From positions 62,001 to 126,000 of the forward strand of contig JAHCKG010000004.1 in assembly GCA_026125895.1 (NCBI GenBank): a stretch of 64,000 nucleotides of DNA. Direction: 5' to 3'. Position numbers and translations under genes: made by a program. This DNA is from Pseudolabrys sp. Its GTDB lineage: Bacteria > Pseudomonadota > Alphaproteobacteria > Rhizobiales > Xanthobacteraceae. A model generated the notes under the pieces. It did not search any database and was not told the DNA's origin. It worked only from the letters and a program-made list of their open reading frames with translations. Shown here piece after piece: positions 39,349 through 49,153 of this stretch (its first letter is position 1; every line of letters starts with the position of its first letter).

Positions 39349-40368
39349 TTAATTGCTCTTTTCGAGGTGCGCGCGCAGCTCGTTGATCGAGGCGAAACGC
39401 AATGTGCCCTGGGGCAGCTCGGCCTCGATCGAGCCGTCGACATAGAGCGTGTACGCCATGCCGTCGACCACCCCCGACTTGAGGATGGCAACAGTCCGCG
39501 GCTCCTCGTGCGGCGGTTCTTCCGGCTCGGCTTCCTCGACCGGGGGCTGAACGGGAGCAGCATCTTTCGGCCTGGCGGAGGCCGGCCACATGGCATCGAA
39601 CGAGCCCGGCTCGGCGCCGACCCGCGCCGTCGGCCGGAGCGGCTCCAATTCCGCCGGCTCGGCGATCGGCGGTCCCTCCTGCTCAAGCGCAGCCGGTTCC
39701 GTCTCGCTTTCGTCGGGGGAGCGCGCCTCGGAGCGGAACGGCGGAAAGTTGAAGGGCGGCTCGGCTTCGTGTTCCGCTTTTGGCTCGGTATCGGGCGGCT
39801 CGTGGGAGGGCTCCAGATCGTCGTCCGATGGAGGCTCCTTGCCCAATTCAGGGTTAGGCAGCAGCGGCGACGGCACCGCGGCCACGTCCGCGGGTTCTCG
39901 CAGCGGCCGCTTCGGCAGTGGCGGCATGACGAAGGGCTTTGCGGCCGGAGCCATTGGCGGTGGCGGTGGCGGCGCCTCGACCTTGGTATCGGCAGGCGCC
40001 GGCGGCGGTTCCTCCAGCGGTGCCGGCTCGGCGGGGACGACTTCCGGACGGGGCGGCGCCTTGGGCTTCGGCGGGAACGGCACCCGCGCCACGCCGGGCT
40101 GCGCGGCCGCCCGCAACGGCGTCTGCATCTCCGCCTCGACCCGGCCGAGGCGCACCGATCCCGGCCGCGCCAGCGTCTCGGCCAGTTGCTGCACGCGGGA
40201 CACGACGACGCCGAGGGCAAGCACGATCAGGCCGCCGGTGAGCAGCACGGCCCCGGCGATGATCAGCGTATTGCCAAAGCTGAATTCGTTGATCGGAATG
40301 CCATAACCGATCGCAGCCGCGCCCATCGCAAAGGCGACGGCACCGACGCAGTAAAGCAGAATCGGCAT
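39349..40368 (-). CDS. Membrane protein with proline-rich linker and conserved C-terminal module
   Basis: A 339-residue protein. Two membrane helices (about 3-24 and 32-55) are followed by ~230 residues rich in Pro, Glu and Ala (PFPPKPKAPPRPEVVPAEPA and similar). A folded C-terminal module of about 45 residues follows: AILKSGVVDGMAYTLYVDGS and IEAELPQGTLRFASINELRA. I recall this pattern as an uncharacterised rhizobial membrane protein in which the C-terminal module is the most conserved part. The linker could span the periplasm or reach into the cytosol. The function is unknown. Confidence 0.75.
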   Translation of the reverse strand: MPILLYCVGAVAFAMGAAAIGYGIPINEFSFGNTLIIAGAVLLTGGLIVLALGVVVSRVQQLAETLARPGSVRLGRVEAEMQTPLRAAAQPGVARVPFPPKPKAPPRPEVVPAEPAPLEEPPPAPADTKVEAPPPPPPMAPAAKPFVMPPLPKRPLREPADVAAVPSPLLPNPELGKEPPSDDDLEPSHEPPDTEPKAEHEAEPPFNFPPFRSEARSPDESETEPAALEQEGPPIAEPAELEPLRPTARVGAEPGSFDAMWPASARPKDAAPVQPPVEEAEPEEPPHEEPRTVAILKSGVVDGMAYTLYVDGSIEAELPQGTLRFASINELRAHLEKSN

Positions 40369-40706
40369 GGTCGATTCGATCCTCGAAAAGTCGCGGCTTT
40401 GGCGCGAAAAGCCGCCGCTGTCTCCGTGAAATCCACCCGGCGCCAGGCCGTTCGGAAGCTAAGCCATTATTCCAACGATGAATTCTCGCCCTTTTGCTGT
40501 CGCGGGGCAAGAGGGCCGCCAAACTTTGTTCGATCCGTAGGGAGTGCGGCACATCGCACCCGGCGCAAATGCACGTTGCCCGACCCGTTGCCCCCGGAAC
40601 CCGCACGGCCTAATTAACGGTCCTGAGGAACTCGAAGCGCAGGCGCTGGTTTCCTCATGAGCCGGAACTGTACCGCGCTCTCTTGTTGTGGACCGAGGAG
40701 GATCTG
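40369..40706. other. Intergenic region upstream of sodB
   Basis: 338 bp between the divergent membrane-protein gene and the superoxide dismutase gene. No credible coding frame or RNA gene is seen. It presumably holds both promoters. A GAGGAGG ribosome site for sodB is at its right end. Confidence 0.45.
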
Positions 40707-41309
40707 ATGTCGTTCAAGCTGCCCGAGCTGCCTTATGCCTATGACGCGCTCGCGCCCTACATGTCGCGTGAAACGCTCGAATATCACCACGACAAGCACC
40801 ACAAGGCGTATGTCGACAACGGCAACAAGCTGCTCGAGGGCTCGGGGCTCGAGGGCAAGTCGCTCGAGGAGATCGTGAAGGGTTCGCACGGCAAGAACGC
40901 CGGCCTCTTCAACAACGCCGGCCAGCACTATAACCACATCCACTTCTGGCAGTGGATGAAGCCGAACGGCGGAGGCGACAAGATCCCGGGCAAGCTCAAG
41001 GCCGCCATCGACTCCGATCTCGGCGGCGTCGAGAAGATGAAGGCCGATTTCGCCCAGGCGGGCGCCACACAGTTCGGTTCGGGCTGGTGCTGGATCGAAG
41101 TGAAGGGCGGCAAGCTCGCCATCTCCAAGACGCCGAACGGCGAGAACCCGCTGGTCAACGGCGCGTCGCCGATCCTCGGCTGCGACGTCTGGGAGCACTC
41201 CTACTACATCGATTACCGCAATCGCCGTCCCGACTATCTCAAGGCGTTCGTCGATCACCTTGTGAACTGGGAACACGTCGAGCAGATGTATCTCGCGGCC
41301 ACCAAGTAA
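40707..41309 (+). CDS. sodB: Superoxide dismutase, Fe/Mn family
   Basis: A 200-residue enzyme converting superoxide to oxygen and hydrogen peroxide. Metal ligands are visible: His27 in LEYHHDKHHKAYV, the His in AGQHYNHIHFWQW, and Asp and His in DVWEHSYYIDYRNRRPDYL. The AGLFNNAGQHYNHIHFW form, with GQ before the second ligand, and the FGSGWCWIEV segment are typical of rhizobial SodB/SodM, which can use Fe or Mn. It is cytosolic. The start is ATG 40707 behind GAGGAGG. It is a single-gene unit ended by an intrinsic terminator. Confidence 0.95.
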   Translation: MSFKLPELPYAYDALAPYMSRETLEYHHDKHHKAYVDNGNKLLEGSGLEGKSLEEIVKGSHGKNAGLFNNAGQHYNHIHFWQWMKPNGGGDKIPGKLKAAIDSDLGGVEKMKADFAQAGATQFGSGWCWIEVKGGKLAISKTPNGENPLVNGASPILGCDVWEHSYYIDYRNRRPDYLKAFVDHLVNWEHVEQMYLAATK

Positions 41310-41328
41310 GGCGCGACACGTGATAGAA

Positions 41329-41361
41329 AGGGCGGCGCCACACAGCGCCGCCTTTTTTCTT
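41329..41361 (+). terminator. Intrinsic terminator after sodB
   Basis: GGCGGCG and CGCCGCC pair around a short CCACACAG loop and are followed by TTTTTTCTT. The stem is about 7-8 GC pairs. It lies 20 bp after the sodB stop codon and before the amine oxidase start. Confidence 0.9.
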
Positions 41362-41393
41362 TGCGACCTTCCCCTCCATTGCCGACCAACCGC

Positions 41394-42644
41394 ATGATCA
41401 AGAACAGCGTCGAGGTGGCCGTTATCGGCGGCGGCGCGGCCGGCATCGCCGCCGCGCGCAAGCTGGCCGCGCATCGCATCGACTGTCTGATCGTCGAGGC
41501 GCGGTCCCGTCTCGGCGGCCGCGCCTTCACCGTGCGCGAGCCGTCCGGCTTCGCGCTCGACCTCGGCTGCGGCTGGCTGCATTCGGCCGATTGCAATCCC
41601 TGGGCCGCGGTAGCCACGGCGCAAGGTCGGCAGTTCAGCAAGGCGACGCCGCCCTGGGGCCGCGCCACCATGACTAAGGTAATGCCACTCGAGACGCAGC
41701 GGGCCTTTCGCGCCGCGATGGCCGACTTGTTCGAACGCGTAGCCCAGGCCGCCGCCACCGGCCGCGACCGGGCGATCTCCGAACTCGTGCCCGCCGACGG
41801 CCGCTGGACCGGCATGCTCAACGCGGTGATGACCTACATCGCCGGTGCCGAACTCGACCGCATGTCCACCATCGATCTCGACCGCTACGAGGACACCGAA
41901 CTGAATTGGCGTCTGGTCGATGGCTACGGCGCCATGATCGCGGCATCGGCCGACGGCCTCGCGACCGCGCTCGATTGTCCGGTGACGCGCATCGACCACA
42001 GCGGCAAGCGCATCCGGATCGAGACGCCGCGGGGCGTCATCGAAGCCGATCGCGTCATCGTCACGCTGCCGACCAGCATCATCGGCGACAATGAAGGCCT
42101 GTTCTTCCCTGCCCTGCCCGCCAAGACCGAAGCCGCACGCGGCCTGCCGCTCGGCCTCGACGACAAGCTGTTCATCGCCCTCGACGGCGCCGAGGAGTTC
42201 GAGGCCGAGAGCCGCGTCTTCGGCCGCACCGACCGCGCCGCCACCGGTAATTATCACTTCCGGCCGTTCGGCCGGCCGCTGATCGAGTGCTACTTCGCCG
42301 GCCGCTGGGCGCACGAACTGGAAGCCGGCGGCGACAAGGCTTTCTTCGATTTCGCCGTATCGGAGCTGACGGGTTTGTTCGGCGCCGACTTCGCGCGCCG
42401 GCTCAAGCCGCTGTGCCTGCATCAGTGGGGCGCCGACCCCTACGCCCGCGGCTCGTACTCCTACGCCATTCCCGGCGCCGCCGATCAGCGCGCCGTGCTC
42501 GCCGCGCCCGTCGATGACCGATTGTTCTTCGCCGGCGAAGCCTGCTCGCGCCACGACTTTTCCACTGCGCACGGCGCTTTCATCACCGGCAGCGAAGCCG
42601 CTGACCATATCCTTGCGGCGCGGCGGATAAATCCGTCACCCTGA
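41394..42644 (+). CDS. FAD-dependent amine oxidase / flavin monooxygenase-like protein
   Basis: A 416-residue flavoprotein of the amine oxidase (MAO/PAO-like) superfamily. The FAD dinucleotide fold is VAVIGGGAAGIAAARKLA, followed by VEARSRLGGRAFTV. The C-terminal FAD signature is RLFFAGEACSRHDFSTAHGA then FITGSEAA. The substrate domain contains DLGCGWLHSADCNPW. It oxidises an amine or related substrate with oxygen; no substrate can be assigned. The ATG at 41394 starts just ahead of the nucleotide-binding strand. The stop codon lies inside a palindromic repeat. Confidence 0.9.
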   Translation: MIKNSVEVAVIGGGAAGIAAARKLAAHRIDCLIVEARSRLGGRAFTVREPSGFALDLGCGWLHSADCNPWAAVATAQGRQFSKATPPWGRATMTKVMPLETQRAFRAAMADLFERVAQAAATGRDRAISELVPADGRWTGMLNAVMTYIAGAELDRMSTIDLDRYEDTELNWRLVDGYGAMIAASADGLATALDCPVTRIDHSGKRIRIETPRGVIEADRVIVTLPTSIIGDNEGLFFPALPAKTEAARGLPLGLDDKLFIALDGAEEFEAESRVFGRTDRAATGNYHFRPFGRPLIECYFAGRWAHELEAGGDKAFFDFAVSELTGLFGADFARRLKPLCLHQWGADPYARGSYSYAIPGAADQRAVLAAPVDDRLFFAGEACSRHDFSTAHGAFITGSEAADHILAARRINPSP

Positions 42645-42751
42645 GGCGGCCTTGCGCAGCAAGGCCCTCGAAGGGCGACGGGCAATGACTCCCGGGCCGT
42701 CTATCCTTCGAGGCTCGCGTGTTGCACACGCTCGCGCCTCAGGACGACGGG
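42634..42751. repeat. Palindromic intergenic repeat overlapping a stop codon
   Basis: The element starts with gtcaccctgaggcg and ends with cgcctcaggacgacggg; inner modules are gccttgcgcagcaaggc and ccttcgaggctcgcg/cgctcgcgcctc. It is the cctgaggcg / cctcgaagg type I recall as extremely frequent in Bradyrhizobium-like genomes. The stop codon of the amine oxidase lies within its left arm, so the last two or three residues of that protein are encoded by the repeat. Confidence 0.8.
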
Positions 42752-42864
42752 TTTATGTTGCGGTAGGACGATGGCCCGAGTCGCGCCGGAAATCGTGACT
42801 TCCCCCACCTTCCGCATTGTGGTTTGCACGGGGCCTTGAACAGAAGTCTCTCGCGGAGGAAGCG

Positions 42865-43524
42865 ATGCCGTCCATTTTTGTTTTCGATGCTTATGGCACC
42901 TTGTTCGATGTGCACGCCTGCATCGCGCGCTTCGAAAAGGAAGCCGGCCCCGATATCGCGCGCATGTCGGAGCTCTGGCGCACCAAGCAGCTCGAATATT
43001 CGTGGACGCTCACCATGGCCGGCCACTACACCGATTTCTGGACGCTGACCGAGCGCGCGCTCGACTATTCGCTGGCCCGCGTGCCCAGCATTCCGAAGTC
43101 GCTCAAACCGCGATTGCTGAATTCATATTTCGAGCTCGATGCTTTTCCTGACGCCCGTGCGACGCTCAAGGCGCTGAAGGCGGCCGGCCACAAGACCGGC
43201 ATCCTGTCGAACGGCTCGCCGAACATGCTCGACGGCTGCGTCGATGGCGCCAAGGTGCGCGGCGAACTCGACGCCGTGCTGTCGGTCGACGTGCTCAAGA
43301 TGTTCAAGCCGCGGCCCGAGGTCTATGCGCTGGTCACCGACGAATTCCGCTGCAAGCCCGCCGACGTCACCTTCGTGTCGTCAAACCGCTGGGACGTGAT
43401 GGCCAGCGTCTCGGTCGGCTTCCGCGGCCTGTGGATCAACCGCGCCGGCATGCCGGACGAGTATGCGGATTTTGCGCCGCAGAAAGTCCTGGGCAGCCTG
43501 ACGGAATTGACGGCGCTGGCCTGA
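42865..43524 (+). CDS. Haloacid dehalogenase, type II (HAD superfamily)
   Basis: A 219-residue HAD hydrolase of the L-2-haloacid dehalogenase group. Motif I is VFDAYGTLFDV with the nucleophile Asp8, motif II LSNGSPNML, motif III FKPRPEVY and motif IV VSSNRWDVMAS. Arg and Trp residues of the DAYGTLFD...ELWRTKQLEYSWT stretch match substrate contacts of true dehalogenases. It should hydrolyse 2-haloalkanoic acids to 2-hydroxy acids. The start is ATG 42865 behind GCGGAGGAAGC. It stands alone between repeat and ABC genes. Confidence 0.92.
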   Translation: MPSIFVFDAYGTLFDVHACIARFEKEAGPDIARMSELWRTKQLEYSWTLTMAGHYTDFWTLTERALDYSLARVPSIPKSLKPRLLNSYFELDAFPDARATLKALKAAGHKTGILSNGSPNMLDGCVDGAKVRGELDAVLSVDVLKMFKPRPEVYALVTDEFRCKPADVTFVSSNRWDVMASVSVGFRGLWINRAGMPDEYADFAPQKVLGSLTELTALA

Positions 43525-43611
43525 GAACCTTTTTCTACGCAAAGGGCTGGCGGGAGCATTTCCGCCGCCCTATATCGGCGGAACAATTCTTCCTCGCCGC
43601 GCGATTCATTC

Positions 43612-44561
<950 letters not shown>

Positions 44562-44565
<4 letters not shown>

Positions 44566-45323
44566 ACGTCCACGCGATCCTGGCGATCTACAAATTCGAG
44601 ATGGCGCGCACCTTCCGGACCATCTGGCAGAGCATCGTCTCGCCGGTCATCTCGACCTCGCTGTATTTCGTGGTGTTCGGCGCCGCGATCGGCTCGCGCA
44701 TCACCGAGATCGAAGGCGTCGCCTACGGCGCCTTCATCGTGCCGGGCCTCATCATGCTGACACTGCTGACGCAGAGCACGATGAACGCCTCGTTCGGCAT
44801 CTACTTCCCGCGCTTCACCGGCACCATTTACGAAATCCTGTCGGCGCCGGTGTCGGCCTTCGAAATCGCCTGCGGCTATGTCGGCGCGGCCGCGACCAAG
44901 TCCATCATCCTCGGCCTGATCATTCTCGCCACGTCGTGGCTGTTCGTCCCGATCCAGATCGCGCATCCGGTCTGGATGATCGGCTTCCTGGTGCTGACCG
45001 CCATCACGTTCAGCCTGCTCGGCTTCATCATCGGCATCTGGGCCGACGGTTTCGAGCAACTCCAGATCGTGCCGATGCTGATCATCATGCCGCTGACGTT
45101 CCTCGGCGGCACGTTCTACTCGACGCATGTGCTGCCGCCGCTCTGGCAGAAGATCGCGCTCGCCAATCCGGTGGTCTATCTCGTCAGCGGTTTCCGCTGG
45201 AGCTTCTTCGAGATTTCCGACGTCGCGCCGGCGATCAGCCTCGGCATGGCGCTCGTCTTCATGGTGGTCTGCCTCGCCATCATCGCCTGGATTTTCCGCA
45301 CCGGTTACCGTCTGAAAAAGTAG
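44562..45323 (+). CDS. ABC-2 type exporter permease
   Basis: A 253-residue integral membrane protein with six hydrophobic segments. [20 protein letters not shown] followed by [17 protein letters not shown] is the ABC-2 (NodJ/DrrB-like) signature, and [20 protein letters not shown] with [12 protein letters not shown] is the C-terminal signature. Two copies with the ATPase dimer would form the exporter. It overlaps the ATPase gene by 4 bp. The family also includes nodulation-factor exporters, but no nod gene is nearby. Confidence 0.92.
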
Positions 45324-45467
45324 CGCCGGCGCGCCACTTTTCCGCTGCGGCGGCGCGCACTGTCGCGTCGCCGCGACGATGGAACTCTAACCTCTCCCCA
45401 GCATTGTCCTGCGCACTTGTGCCCGAGGCCACCCGCCGCGGCGTTCCACAATGGGAGAGAGAGTTTC

Positions 45468-47009
45468 GTGAATCGTCGGCAGTTCCTGACGACGACGGCC
45501 GTCGCGGCGACCACAGCCGTGTTGCCGTTGCGGCACGCGGGTATCGGCGCATCGCAGCCGGCCGCCGCCGCCGTCCCGCAACGTCCGCCCGTGCCGTTCG
45601 ACCCGGCGAATGTCCGGCAGATGGCCAAGGAACTGGCGCAGAAGCCGTTCCAGGCGCCCGATCAGAAGCTGCCGGGCAACCTCAAGGACATCGACTACGA
45701 CCAGTACCGGAAAATCCGCTTCAAGCCGGAGCGGGCCGTTTGGCGTGACGAGAAGCTGCCGTTCCAGTTGCAGCTGTTCCACCGCGGCTTCTTCTACTCG
45801 AGCCGCGTCGATCTGTTCGAGGTCGCGGGCGGCAAAGCCAGCGCCATCGTCTATTCGCCCGACCTGTACACCTTCGATGACATCAAGGCGCCGGACCCGG
45901 GCAATGATCTCGGCTTTGCCGGTTTCCGCATCCATGCGCCGATCAACCGGCCGGACTACTACGACGAGGTCGGCGTCTTCCTCGGCGCCAGCTATTTCCG
46001 GGCCGTCGCCAAGGGCGAAACCTATGGCCTGTCGGCGCGCGGCCTCGCCATCAACACCGCCGATCCGAAGGGTGAGGAATTTCCCGCGTTCCGGACATTC
46101 TGGATCGAGAAGCCGCAGCCGGGAGCCAGTTCGATCGTCGTGCACGCGCTGCTCGACTCCAAGAGCGCCGCGGCTGCCTACCGCTTCACCATCCGCCCCG
46201 GCGGGACCACCATCTACGACGTCGAGATGGCGGTCTACCCGCGCGCGGACATCACCGAGCCGGGCATCGCGCCGATGACGAGCATGTTCTTCTTCGACGC
46301 CAACGATCGCGCCGGCATCGACGACTTCCGCCCGGCGGTGCACGATTCCGACGGTCTGGCCATCCATAACGGCCGCGGCGAAGTGCTGTGGCGGGTGCTG
46401 ACCAATCCCAAGGACCTGCAGATCTCCAGCTTCTACGACAACAACCCGCGCAACTTCGGTCTGCTGCAGCGCCAGCGCGACTTCGCCGCCTATCAGGACC
46501 TGGAGTCGCATTTCGAGACGCGGCCGAGCTTGCGCGTCGAGCCGATCGGCGACTGGGGCTCCGGTGAGGTGCGCCTGATCGAGATCCCGACGCGCGAGGA
46601 AGTTCACGACAACATCGTCGCCTACTGGCGGCCCAAGGACCCGCTCAAGTCCAAGGGCGAATACAACTACACCTATCGCCTGCACTGGGGCGAAGGGAAA
46701 GGCGGCGAAGGCCTCGCCCGCTTCATGAAGACGATGAGCGGCGCCGCCGGCGACAAGGACCGGCTGTTCGTCTGCGACATCGCCGGCCCCAAACTCAAGG
46801 ACGTGAAGCCTGAAGCGGTGCGCGCCGACGTCACCGCCAATGTCGGCAAGATCAAGAATATCGTCAGCCAGCCAAATCCGCAGACCGGCGGCTGGCGGCT
46901 GTCGTTCAATCTCGAGCCTGCCAACGAAACGGTCGTCGAATTGCGCGCACGCCTCATGCAGAACGACGAGCCGCTGTCGGAGGCCTGGGTTTACCGATGG
47001 ACGCCGTAG
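45468..47009 (+). CDS. opgG: Periplasmic glucan biosynthesis protein, OpgG/OpgD family
   Basis: A 513-residue exported protein needed for osmoregulated periplasmic glucan backbone and branching. It starts at GTG 45468 behind GGGAGAGAG with NRRQFLTTTA, a twin-arginine-like signal (two Arg before a hydrophobic h-region). The mature part has QFLFDPxN-like DYDQYRKIRFKPERAVW, FQLQLFHRGFFYSSRVDLF, FAGFRIHAPIN, EVLWRVLTNPKDLQISSFYD and GDWGSGEVRLIEIPT. The Tat-type leader is a feature of OpgD, while pairing with opgH is a feature of opgG; I keep the joint family call. It overlaps opgH by 13 bp. Confidence 0.9.
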   Translation: MNRRQFLTTTAVAATTAVLPLRHAGIGASQPAAAAVPQRPPVPFDPANVRQMAKELAQKPFQAPDQKLPGNLKDIDYDQYRKIRFKPERAVWRDEKLPFQLQLFHRGFFYSSRVDLFEVAGGKASAIVYSPDLYTFDDIKAPDPGNDLGFAGFRIHAPINRPDYYDEVGVFLGASYFRAVAKGETYGLSARGLAINTADPKGEEFPAFRTFWIEKPQPGASSIVVHALLDSKSAAAAYRFTIRPGGTTIYDVEMAVYPRADITEPGIAPMTSMFFFDANDRAGIDDFRPAVHDSDGLAIHNGRGEVLWRVLTNPKDLQISSFYDNNPRNFGLLQRQRDFAAYQDLESHFETRPSLRVEPIGDWGSGEVRLIEIPTREEVHDNIVAYWRPKDPLKSKGEYNYTYRLHWGEGKGGEGLARFMKTMSGAAGDKDRLFVCDIAGPKLKDVKPEAVRADVTANVGKIKNIVSQPNPQTGGWRLSFNLEPANETVVELRARLMQNDEPLSEAWVYRWTP

Positions 47010-49150
47010 CGCACAGCCGCGCTAGGGCGGAGAGACGGCAGGCCGCGCAGCGCGACCTTCCTGCGTTTTTGCCCGCCTTCCTGCCGCCGGAAGCGCCGAT
47101 TGACATGCCGGGGCAGCCGCTGCACGGCGCCGGGCGACCGCCCTCGCCGGACAGCCTTCGGCCGCGCGGCCTTGCCTGGCGGCGCGCTTTCGTCGTGCTC
47201 GCCACGATCGCGATGACGGCCTTCGCAGCCGAGCAGATGTACCTCGTGCTGTCGGTGTCGTCGCTGACGCTGCTCGAGACGGCGATTCTCGTGCTGTTCG
47301 TGATCCTGTTCGCCTGGATCGCATTTTCCTTCGCCAATGCCGCCATCGGCTTCGTCCTGACTTTGTCGGGACACGACCGCACCTTGGGCATCGATCCGGA
47401 AGCGCCGCTGCCCGACCTGCACAATCGTCACGCGCTGCTGGTGCCGACCTATAACGAGGAGCCGGGCCGGCTGTTCGCGCGGCTGCAGGCGACTTACGAG
47501 TCGGTAGCGGACACCGGGCGTCTCGACCATTTCGACGTCTTCGTCCTCAGCGACACCACCGATCCGGAGACGTGGCTCAACGAGGAGAAGCAGTATCTGG
47601 CGCTGGTCGCGCGCACAGGCAGCAAGCGACTGTTCTATCGCCATCGGCGCAACAACGTCGCGCGCAAGGCCGGCAACATCAGCGACTGGGTGACACGCTT
47701 CGGCGGTCACTACGACAGCATGATCATCCTCGATGCCGACAGCCTGATGACCGGCGACGCCGTCGTGCGCATGGCGGCGGCGATCGAGCAGCATCCCGAT
47801 GTCGCGCTGGTGCAGACGTTGCCGATCATCGTCAACGGCGGCACGATCTTCGCGCGGTTGCAGCAGTTCGCCGGACGCCTGTACGGCCCGATGCTGGCGC
47901 GCGGCATCGCCTGGTGGTTCGGCACAGAAAGCAACTATTGGGGCCACAACGCCGCGATCCGCGTCAAGGCTTTTGCCGCCCATGCCGGTCTTCCCGAGCT
48001 TTCCGGCCGCAAGCCCTTCGGCGGCCATATCCTGTCCCACGACTTCGTCGAGGCGGCGCTGATGCGGCGCGCCGGCTGGGCGGTCATGATGGCGCCGAGC
48101 CTGCGCGGCAGTTACGAAGAGACGCCGCCGTCGATTACGGAATTCGCGGCAAGAGATCGGCGCTGGTGCCAGGGCAATCTTCAACATCTGAAAGTCCTGC
48201 CGGCGCGCGGCCTGCATTTCATTTCGCGGCTGCATTTTCTCATTGGCATCGGCGCCTATATCACCGCGCCGCTGTGGTTCATCTTCCTGATCATCGGCAT
48301 CCTGATCTCGCTGCAGGCGCACTTCATCCGCCCCGAGTATTTCTCCAAGGGCTTCACGCTGTTTCCGTTGTGGCCGGCAGAAGATCCAATCCGTGCCGCT
48401 TACGTCTTCGGCGCCACCATGGCGATGCTGATCTCGCCGAAACTGCTGGCGCTGGTCGCCGCGTTGCTGAAAGACGGCGAACGTCGCGGATTCGGCGGCG
48501 GCTTGCGCATGATCGCGAGCACGGTTGTCGAGATATTGCTTTCGGCATTGATCGCGCCGTCGATGATGGTGTTTCAGTCGCAGGCGGTCGCCAGCGTGCT
48601 GCTCGGCCATGACTCCGGCTGGAACGTGCAGCGGCGCGACGACGGCTCCCTGCCCTTGTCGGAACTCATGCGCCGCTACGGCCCGCTGACACTGGTCGGA
48701 CTGATCCTCGCAGCCGCCGCGTATGCCGTGTCGTTCTCGCTGTTTCTCTGGATGACGCCGGTCACCATCGGCCTGTCGCTGGCCATGCCGCTTGCGGCCC
48801 TGACCGCGAAGCGCGGCTTCAACGTGCTGCTGGTGGCGCCGGAAGGCCGCATCCCGCCGGCGGTTCTCACGCGCGCCAACGAGCTCGGCAACGATCTGGT
48901 CACCGCCGACAAGCCACTCGAGCGCGCGCTGCACGACGCCGACCTGACGCAGGCGCATCTAAGCCAACTCGAACCGGCGGCGGGGCACGCGCCGGGGGAC
49001 ATCGATACGGTGCTGGTCATCGCGCGCGCCCGGCTCGCCGAGCTCGGCAGTCTCGATCAGGCCCTGACGAAACTCAGTGCCCCCGAAAAGCGCGCCGTGC
49101 TCTCCGATCCCGAGGCGTTCCGCGAACTCGCCGCACTGGCGCGCCCGTAA
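46997..49150 (+). CDS. opgH: Glucans biosynthesis glucosyltransferase OpgH
   Basis: A 717-residue inner-membrane glycosyltransferase making the linear glucan chain from UDP-glucose. GT2 motifs are RHALLVPTYNEEPGRLFARL, LSDTTDPETW, LDADSLMTGDAVVRM, and the terminal QRRW-type DRRWCQGNLQHLK. Membrane helices flank the catalytic domain (two near residues 60-120, about six after 400). The ATG at 46997 lies inside the last codons of opgG, so synthesis is coupled. The two genes are the whole osmoregulated glucan operon seen here. Confidence 0.93.
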   Translation: MDAVAHSRARAERRQAAQRDLPAFLPAFLPPEAPIDMPGQPLHGAGRPPSPDSLRPRGLAWRRAFVVLATIAMTAFAAEQMYLVLSVSSLTLLETAILVLFVILFAWIAFSFANAAIGFVLTLSGHDRTLGIDPEAPLPDLHNRHALLVPTYNEEPGRLFARLQATYESVADTGRLDHFDVFVLSDTTDPETWLNEEKQYLALVARTGSKRLFYRHRRNNVARKAGNISDWVTRFGGHYDSMIILDADSLMTGDAVVRMAAAIEQHPDVALVQTLPIIVNGGTIFARLQQFAGRLYGPMLARGIAWWFGTESNYWGHNAAIRVKAFAAHAGLPELSGRKPFGGHILSHDFVEAALMRRAGWAVMMAPSLRGSYEETPPSITEFAARDRRWCQGNLQHLKVLPARGLHFISRLHFLIGIGAYITAPLWFIFLIIGILISLQAHFIRPEYFSKGFTLFPLWPAEDPIRAAYVFGATMAMLISPKLLALVAALLKDGERRGFGGGLRMIASTVVEILLSALIAPSMMVFQSQAVASVLLGHDSGWNVQRRDDGSLPLSELMRRYGPLTLVGLILAAAAYAVSFSLFLWMTPVTIGLSLAMPLAALTAKRGFNVLLVAPEGRIPPAVLTRANELGNDLVTADKPLERALHDADLTQAHLSQLEPAAGHAPGDIDTVLVIARARLAELGSLDQALTKLSAPEKRAVLSDPEAFRELAALARP

Positions 49151-49153
49151 CGC

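Noticed and set aside
40614-42608. A 664-codon minus frame opposite sodB and the amine oxidase
   Set aside because: Both plus-strand genes have diagnostic motifs. The minus frame has no recognisable domain and crosses the sodB terminator.
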